From contig JAHHSL010000005.1 in the NCBI GenBank assembly GCA_020025235.1, positions 1 to 64,000 on the forward strand: a DNA stretch of 64,000 nucleotides, read 5' to 3'. The DNA is from Ruthenibacterium sp. GTDB lineage: Bacteria; Bacillota; Clostridia; Oscillospirales; Ruminococcaceae. The notes beneath the pieces were generated by a model. It made no database searches, was not told where the DNA came from, and saw only the letters and a list, made by a program, of their open reading frames with translations. How positions within the stretch are numbered: position 1 is the stretch's first letter; each line of letters starts with the position of its first letter. This document shows positions 59,740 through 64,000 of this stretch, in pieces. The translations under genes and the position numbers were made by a program.

Positions 59740-60693
59740 ATGAAATATGCAGTGGGCATTGATTTAGGCGGCACTAATATTGCCGCAGGGGTAGTGGATG
59801 AAACGGGAAAACTGCTGTGCAGCCGCACTGTAAAAACAAAAGCGCCGTGCACCCCGGATGAAATTGCGGACAGAATCGCTGCATTGTGCCGTGCGGTGAC
59901 AGAGGATGCCGGAATGGTGCCGGAACAGATCGCATGGATCGGTGCAGGTGTGCCGGGAAGCGTGGATAAAAACACCGGCATTTTGGAGTATGCCAATAAT
60001 CTCGGTTTCCGGGATGTTCCTTTGGGGACAATGCTTGGCAACCGGCTGCAGTGTCCGGTCTTTCTGGATAACGACGCCAATGCTGCAGCGTGGGCAGAAT
60101 ACTGTGTCGGCGCCGGAAAGGGCTGCTGCGATATGGTGATGATGACGCTCGGCACCGGCGTGGGCGGCGGGATCATTGAAAAGGGACATATCGTTGCAGG
60201 CTGCAACTGGGCGGCGGGCGAGCTGGGGCATTTTGTGATCGAACGCGGCGGAATACCCTGCAGCTGTGGAATGTGCGGCTGCTTTGAGCAGTACGCAAGC
60301 GTTTCGGCACTGGTTCGACAGACGCGCAAGGCAATGGAAAAAGCGCCGAAAAGCCTGATGTGGAAGCTTGCCGGGAATGATGAACAGAACGTCAATGGCC
60401 GTACGGCATTTGATGCAATGCGGCAGGGAGATTCTGAAGCCAAAGAAGTGGTTGACCGATATATATACGATCTGTGCATCGGCGTGACAAGCATGATCAA
60501 TATTTTCCAGCCGGAAGTCTTTTGCATTGGAGGAGGAATCAGCCGAGAAGGGGAAACCCTGATTGCGCCGATCCGCAAGTATGTAAAACAGTATGGATAT
60601 GCACGCGGCAGTAAGCATCAGCCGCGCATCACAGCGGCAAGGCTTGCAGGGGATGCGGGGATAATCGGTGCAGCTTTGCTGGGCATGCAGTGA
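59740..60693 (+). CDS. ROK family sugar kinase
   Basis: 317 residues. ATP motif DLGGTN at residues 8-13; catalytic aspartate in LDNDANAAAWAE; zinc-cluster CSCGMCGC near residue 180. It is glucokinase-like without an N-terminal HTH. It follows the sulfatase by 10 bases and ends the operon. It likely phosphorylates the released hexose or amino sugar. Confidence 0.9.
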   Translation: MKYAVGIDLGGTNIAAGVVDETGKLLCSRTVKTKAPCTPDEIADRIAALCRAVTEDAGMVPEQIAWIGAGVPGSVDKNTGILEYANNLGFRDVPLGTMLGNRLQCPVFLDNDANAAAWAEYCVGAGKGCCDMVMMTLGTGVGGGIIEKGHIVAGCNWAAGELGHFVIERGGIPCSCGMCGCFEQYASVSALVRQTRKAMEKAPKSLMWKLAGNDEQNVNGRTAFDAMRQGDSEAKEVVDRYIYDLCIGVTSMINIFQPEVFCIGGGISREGETLIAPIRKYVKQYGYARGSKHQPRITAARLAGDAGIIGAALLGMQ

Positions 60694-60718
60694 AAACTAT
60701 TTCCTTTGCTGCGGGTTT

Positions 60719-60756
60719 GAAAAAGGGAGAGCCTTTTGCAAGGCTCTCCCTTTTTC
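60719..60756. terminator. Bidirectional terminator after the ROK kinase
   Basis: AAAAGGGAGAGCCTT pairs with AAGGCTCTCCCTTTT around TTGC. T-runs lie on both strands, serving the operon and the convergent ABC exporter. Confidence 0.9.
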
Positions 60757-60794
60757 CCTATTTACCTGCACCGCATGCTGCGGTCGGGCATAGC

Positions 60795-62579
60795 TCATTC
60801 GCCGGCGGCGCTGGTGCGCTGGGCGGTATAAAGGCGGTAATAATCGCCCTTTTTCGCCATAAGCTCTTCGTGCGAGCCGCACTCCGTAATTCCCTTATTG
60901 GAAATATACATGATCCGGTCGCAGTTTTTGATCGTGGAAAGGCGGTGCGCGATGATGAACGAAGTGCGCCCTTTCAAAAGCTCGTTCAGGGCGTTTTGCA
61001 CAAGACGCTCTGTTTTGGCGTCGATCGAAGAAGTCGCCTCGTCCAGAATCAAAATCTTGGGGTCGGCCAGCAGCGTGCGCGCAAAGGTCAGCAGCTGGCG
61101 CTGCCCCTGCGAAAGGCGCGAGCCGCGCTCGTTCACCTCGGTGGCATAGCCCTGTTCCATTTCCTGAATGAACTCATCCGCGCGCACGGTCTCACACGCG
61201 CGGCGCACCTCGTCGTCGGCTGCGTCCAGCTTGGCATAGCGGATATTGTCCATGACGGTTCCGGAAAAGATAAAGCTGTCCTGCAGCATAATGCCCATTT
61301 GCGAACGCAGGGAATGGAGCGTCACCTTGGAAATATCGTGCCCGTCGATGCAGATACTGCCGCCCGCTATATCGTAAAAGCGGGAGATCAGGTTCACCAC
61401 GGTGGATTTGCCCGCACCTGTGGGGCCGACCAGCGCGATGCTTTCGCCCGGTTTTACATCGAAAGAGACATGCTCGAGGATATTGTGCCCCGGCTCATAG
61501 GCAAAGGTGACGTCATGGAAGCTGACGCGCCCTTCGATCGGCGGCAGCGGCACGGCGTCCGGTGCATCGCAGATCTCGACCGGTTCGTCGATCGTCTCAA
61601 AAATGCGTTCCAGATAGGCGATGCCGTTGATAAAGGTATTGTACAGGTTGGAAAGGTTCAGCAGCGGCTGCCAGAAGCGCCATGCATAGTTGGATACGGC
61701 GGCGATCGTGCCGAACGACGCCATGGGGTTCATCACCAGAACGCCCACAAGATACATTGCGCCCACGACGATCGTTGTCAGGTTATCCACCGTGACCCAG
61801 ACACAGTTGTTGATGCGCTGTGCCTTGTTCCAGTAGTGCACATAGTCCTGATTGAGCCGGTCGAAAATACCGGCGTTCTGTTCTTCGCGCGTGAAAAGCT
61901 GGTTGATCTTCACGCCGTCCAGGCTTTCCTGCTGATAGGCGTTCATATTCGAGCTTTTGTTGGAAATCTTCTGCCACACGCGGCGCTGTGCGGGTTTGAT
62001 CAGCATCAGAAGCAGGATGAACACCGGAACGCCCGCCAGAATGATGAGCGAAAGCTGCACGTCCACAAAGAACATGAAGATCGCAATAAAAACAAGGTTG
62101 AAGATATCCATGAGGAAGTTGATGATGCCGTTGGAAAGCATATCCGCCACATTGTTGATATAGTGGATCACGCGCGTGAGGATCTTGCCGTGCGGGCGGC
62201 TGTCGTAATAGGAAAACGGCAGCGCCTGCAGATGCGCAAACAGATCGCTGCGCATCTCGTAGATAATGGACTGCCCCACATCGCACACGATGCGTGCGCG
62301 CGCCTTCGTCATGGCGATGCTCAGCAGTGTGGTGAGCGTGGCGATCACCGTCAGTACGGCAAGCTGACGGTAATCCCGTGCGGGAATCACAACGTCGAAC
62401 GCCTGCTGTAAAATCAGCGGGTACACCAGCGAAGAAAGCGCCGCGATCATGCTGGCAGCCAGGGCCAGGATCATGCGTTTTGTGTGGCGTCTGGCGTACC
62501 GGATCGCGCGGCGGAAATGCTTGAAACTGAACGCGGACTGCAGCGTTTCGTCCACGTCATACCGGTTGCGTGCTGCCAT
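60795..62579 (-). CDS. ABC half-transporter (permease fused to ATPase), exporter type
   Basis: 594 residues. Six membrane helices (to about 320) are followed by an ATPase with Walker A GPTGAGKST, signature LSQGQRQ and Walker B ILILDEATSS. The catalytic Glu is intact, but the signature has Gln in place of Gly. Its start overlaps the stop of the upstream half-transporter (TGATG). The pair resembles heterodimeric multidrug exporters such as BmrCD or TM287/288. The substrate is unknown. Confidence 0.92.
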   Translation of the reverse strand: MAARNRYDVDETLQSAFSFKHFRRAIRYARRHTKRMILALAASMIAALSSLVYPLILQQAFDVVIPARDYRQLAVLTVIATLTTLLSIAMTKARARIVCDVGQSIIYEMRSDLFAHLQALPFSYYDSRPHGKILTRVIHYINNVADMLSNGIINFLMDIFNLVFIAIFMFFVDVQLSLIILAGVPVFILLLMLIKPAQRRVWQKISNKSSNMNAYQQESLDGVKINQLFTREEQNAGIFDRLNQDYVHYWNKAQRINNCVWVTVDNLTTIVVGAMYLVGVLVMNPMASFGTIAAVSNYAWRFWQPLLNLSNLYNTFINGIAYLERIFETIDEPVEICDAPDAVPLPPIEGRVSFHDVTFAYEPGHNILEHVSFDVKPGESIALVGPTGAGKSTVVNLISRFYDIAGGSICIDGHDISKVTLHSLRSQMGIMLQDSFIFSGTVMDNIRYAKLDAADDEVRRACETVRADEFIQEMEQGYATEVNERGSRLSQGQRQLLTFARTLLADPKILILDEATSSIDAKTERLVQNALNELLKGRTSFIIAHRLSTIKNCDRIMYISNKGITECGSHEELMAKKGDYYRLYTAQRTSAAGE

Positions 62580-64000
62580 CAGCTTTCACCTCCGATCGCT
62601 TCCTGAAGCGTGCAGATCTCGGTGTAATATCCGCCCAGACGGATCAGCTCATCATGCGTGCCGCATTCGGAAATTTCGCCGTCCTTCATCACGATGATGC
62701 GGTCGGCGCGGCGCGTGGTGGAGATCCGCTGCGCGACGATCAGTTTGGTGCAGGGAAAGTCCAGATGTTCGAGACTTTCCTGAATGAAATGTTCGGTTTC
62801 CATATCAACAGCAGAGGTTGTGTCGTCCAGAATCAGAATGGACGGGCGCACCGCCAGCGCACGCGCAAGGGCAATGCGCTGCTTCTGCCCGCCGGAAAGC
62901 CCGACGCCGCGCTCCCCGATGACCGTGCCGAAGCCTTCGTCCATTTTATCAATGAAATCGGCGGCGGCAAGCTCGGCGTACCGGCGCGTCTGATCTTCGC
63001 TCATTTCCGAATCCCCGTAGGCAATATTGCCGTCCACGGTGTCGGAAAACAAAAATACATCCTGTGTTGCCATGCCGATGCTGCCGCGCAGCGTTTTAAG
63101 ATCCCAATCCTGCACGGGCGTGCCGTCAACGAGCACCGTGCCCTTGGTTGCATCCTGCAGCCGCGGGATCAGGTTCATCAGCAGCGTTTTGCCCGAGCCG
63201 GTGTTGCCCATGACAGCCACGGTTTCGCCCGGATGAATGTGCAGGCAGATATCGTGCAGCAGCGTCCGGCCGGAAACCGTCAGGCTGACGTTATCGAATA
63301 CGATATCGCCCGCAAGACGTTCGTCCTGCCTGCGGCAGTCGGCACGGTTCACGATCGAGGGGCTTGCATAGTACAGCTCGATGACCTTGGAAGAACTTGT
63401 CAGAAAACGCTGGATGTCATTGAGCAGCGGCCCGAGGTTGCGCACGGGGTTTGAAAACGTCCACACAAGGCCGGAAAACGCCATAAGCTGCCCCACGGTG
63501 ATGCGCCCGCGGATGACGAACAGGCTGCCCAGGCACAAAACGGCAAGGGACATGGCCTGCGCGGTCATCTCGATGACAGGATAGTATTTCAGCCAGAACC
63601 GGTTGACCGCGATGTTTGCGTCGCGGTAGGCCTTGTTGTTTTCGTCAAACAGCTCGATCTCGTACTGTTCACGGGCAAAGGCCTTGACGACGCGGTTGCC
63701 TGCGATGTTTTCCTGCGCGCGGGAATTCATGCGCGAAAGCCGTTCGCGCTGTGCAGCAAAATAGGGGCGCACCCGTTTGGAATACAGGTACGTCACGCCG
63801 AACAGGACGGGGAACAGCGAGCACAAAAGCAGCGTGAATACGACGTCCGTGGAAAGAAAATAGATCAGTACGGCGATGAACGAGACAAGCGAATCCACCC
63901 CGGTGCGCACCGTCTGCGCCGTGACGGCGCGGATGGTGTCGATATCGCCCGTAAGCCGCGTCATCAGGTCGCCCGTGCGGTTGCGGGTGAAAAAGCTCTG
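62579..64000 (-). CDS. ABC half-transporter, 5' end cut by window edge
   Basis: 473 residues visible; the N-terminus is beyond the right edge and the frame is open to base 64000. Permease part starts QSFFTRNRTGDLMTRLTGD. The ATPase has Walker A GNTGSGKT and a normal LSGGQKQ signature. Walker B ILILDDTTSA has Asp where the catalytic Glu is expected. This fits the degenerate-site partner of a heterodimer with the protein at 60795. Confidence 0.9.
   Translation of the reverse strand, partial: QSFFTRNRTGDLMTRLTGDIDTIRAVTAQTVRTGVDSLVSFIAVLIYFLSTDVVFTLLLCSLFPVLFGVTYLYSKRVRPYFAAQRERLSRMNSRAQENIAGNRVVKAFAREQYEIELFDENNKAYRDANIAVNRFWLKYYPVIEMTAQAMSLAVLCLGSLFVIRGRITVGQLMAFSGLVWTFSNPVRNLGPLLNDIQRFLTSSSKVIELYYASPSIVNRADCRRQDERLAGDIVFDNVSLTVSGRTLLHDICLHIHPGETVAVMGNTGSGKTLLMNLIPRLQDATKGTVLVDGTPVQDWDLKTLRGSIGMATQDVFLFSDTVDGNIAYGDSEMSEDQTRRYAELAAADFIDKMDEGFGTVIGERGVGLSGGQKQRIALARALAVRPSILILDDTTSAVDMETEHFIQESLEHLDFPCTKLIVAQRISTTRRADRIIVMKDGEISECGTHDELIRLGGYYTEICTLQEAIGGES

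Noticed and set aside
60690..62411. 573-codon plus-strand frame opposite the ABC half-transporter
   Set aside because: Antisense shadow; it also covers a strong terminator.
1..64000. rRNA, tRNA, CRISPR arrays, insertion sequences, prophage
   Set aside because: No cloverleaf sequences, repeat-spacer arrays, transposase or integrase motifs or terminal inverted repeats were found by reading both strands.

Overview
The window looks like a chromosomal segment from a GC-rich Clostridia-type Firmicute, probably a gut Oscillospiraceae/Ruminococcaceae-like anaerobe. The evidence is strong GGAGG ribosome binding sites, YesM/YesN-type sensors, sugar ABC importers that lack their own ATPase, many Gfo/Idh/MocA oxidoreductases, a Cys-type sulfatase, and consensus sigma-A promoters with 17-base spacers. 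I see no rRNA, tRNA, CRISPR array, insertion sequence or phage gene. All 52 coding regions appear intact except the two cut by the window edges.

Layout. 1-1226: end of a Gfo/Idh/MocA oxidoreductase. 1361-8294: a YesN/YesM two-component pair, divergent from a sugar ABC importer (binding protein and two permeases). 8484-14378: a nucleoside operon (udp-deoB-deoC) that runs into a GH36 alpha-galactosidase, with a GntR/HutC regulator upstream. 14534-21126: minus-strand glycan and housekeeping genes (GH20 hexosaminidase, creatininase-like amidohydrolase, YcxB-like protein, MFS transporter, GH109-like oxidoreductase). 21689-22528: an MBL-fold hydrolase. 22985-31772: an eight-gene plus-strand catabolic operon (GH89-like glycosidase, GntR-LacI chimeric regulator, putative glycosidase-like TIM barrel, two SIS proteins, a Rossmann-less Gfo-like partner protein, a Gfo/Idh/MocA oxidoreductase, a ribokinase-family kinase). 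31991-38100: LysR, CPA2-type antiporter plus MgtC, a GT-C-like membrane protein and an AEC transporter. 38280-43469: a TrpXYZ-like ABC importer with duplicated binding proteins, a leader peptide plus attenuator, and a divergent LysR. 43523-46825: YitT, CysE and CysK. 46913-60693: a membrane-anchored AraC regulator divergent from a ten-gene sugar operon with a sulfatase. 60795-64000: two half-transporters of a heterodimeric ABC exporter.

How the genes work together. The theme is host or plant glycan scavenging. Hexosaminidase, alpha-galactosidase, GH89-like and GH109-like enzymes and a sulfatase fit mucin or glycosaminoglycan breakdown. Two operons (22985-31772 and 49400-60693) combine Gfo/Idh/MocA oxidoreductases with TIM-barrel, SIS, cupin or PHP proteins and a sugar kinase. 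I infer that these encode oxidation-assisted glycoside or uncommon-sugar pathways that I cannot match to a described route.

Regulatory highlights. A 39-codon aromatic-rich leader peptide sits before a terminator ahead of the ABC importer at 41.1 kb. A 13-base palindrome with core TGTATTTTATAC occurs at four places upstream of unrelated units. Three half-sites lie at the YesMN-controlled importer promoter, and a LysR box is ideally placed at the binding-protein promoter near 42.5 kb.
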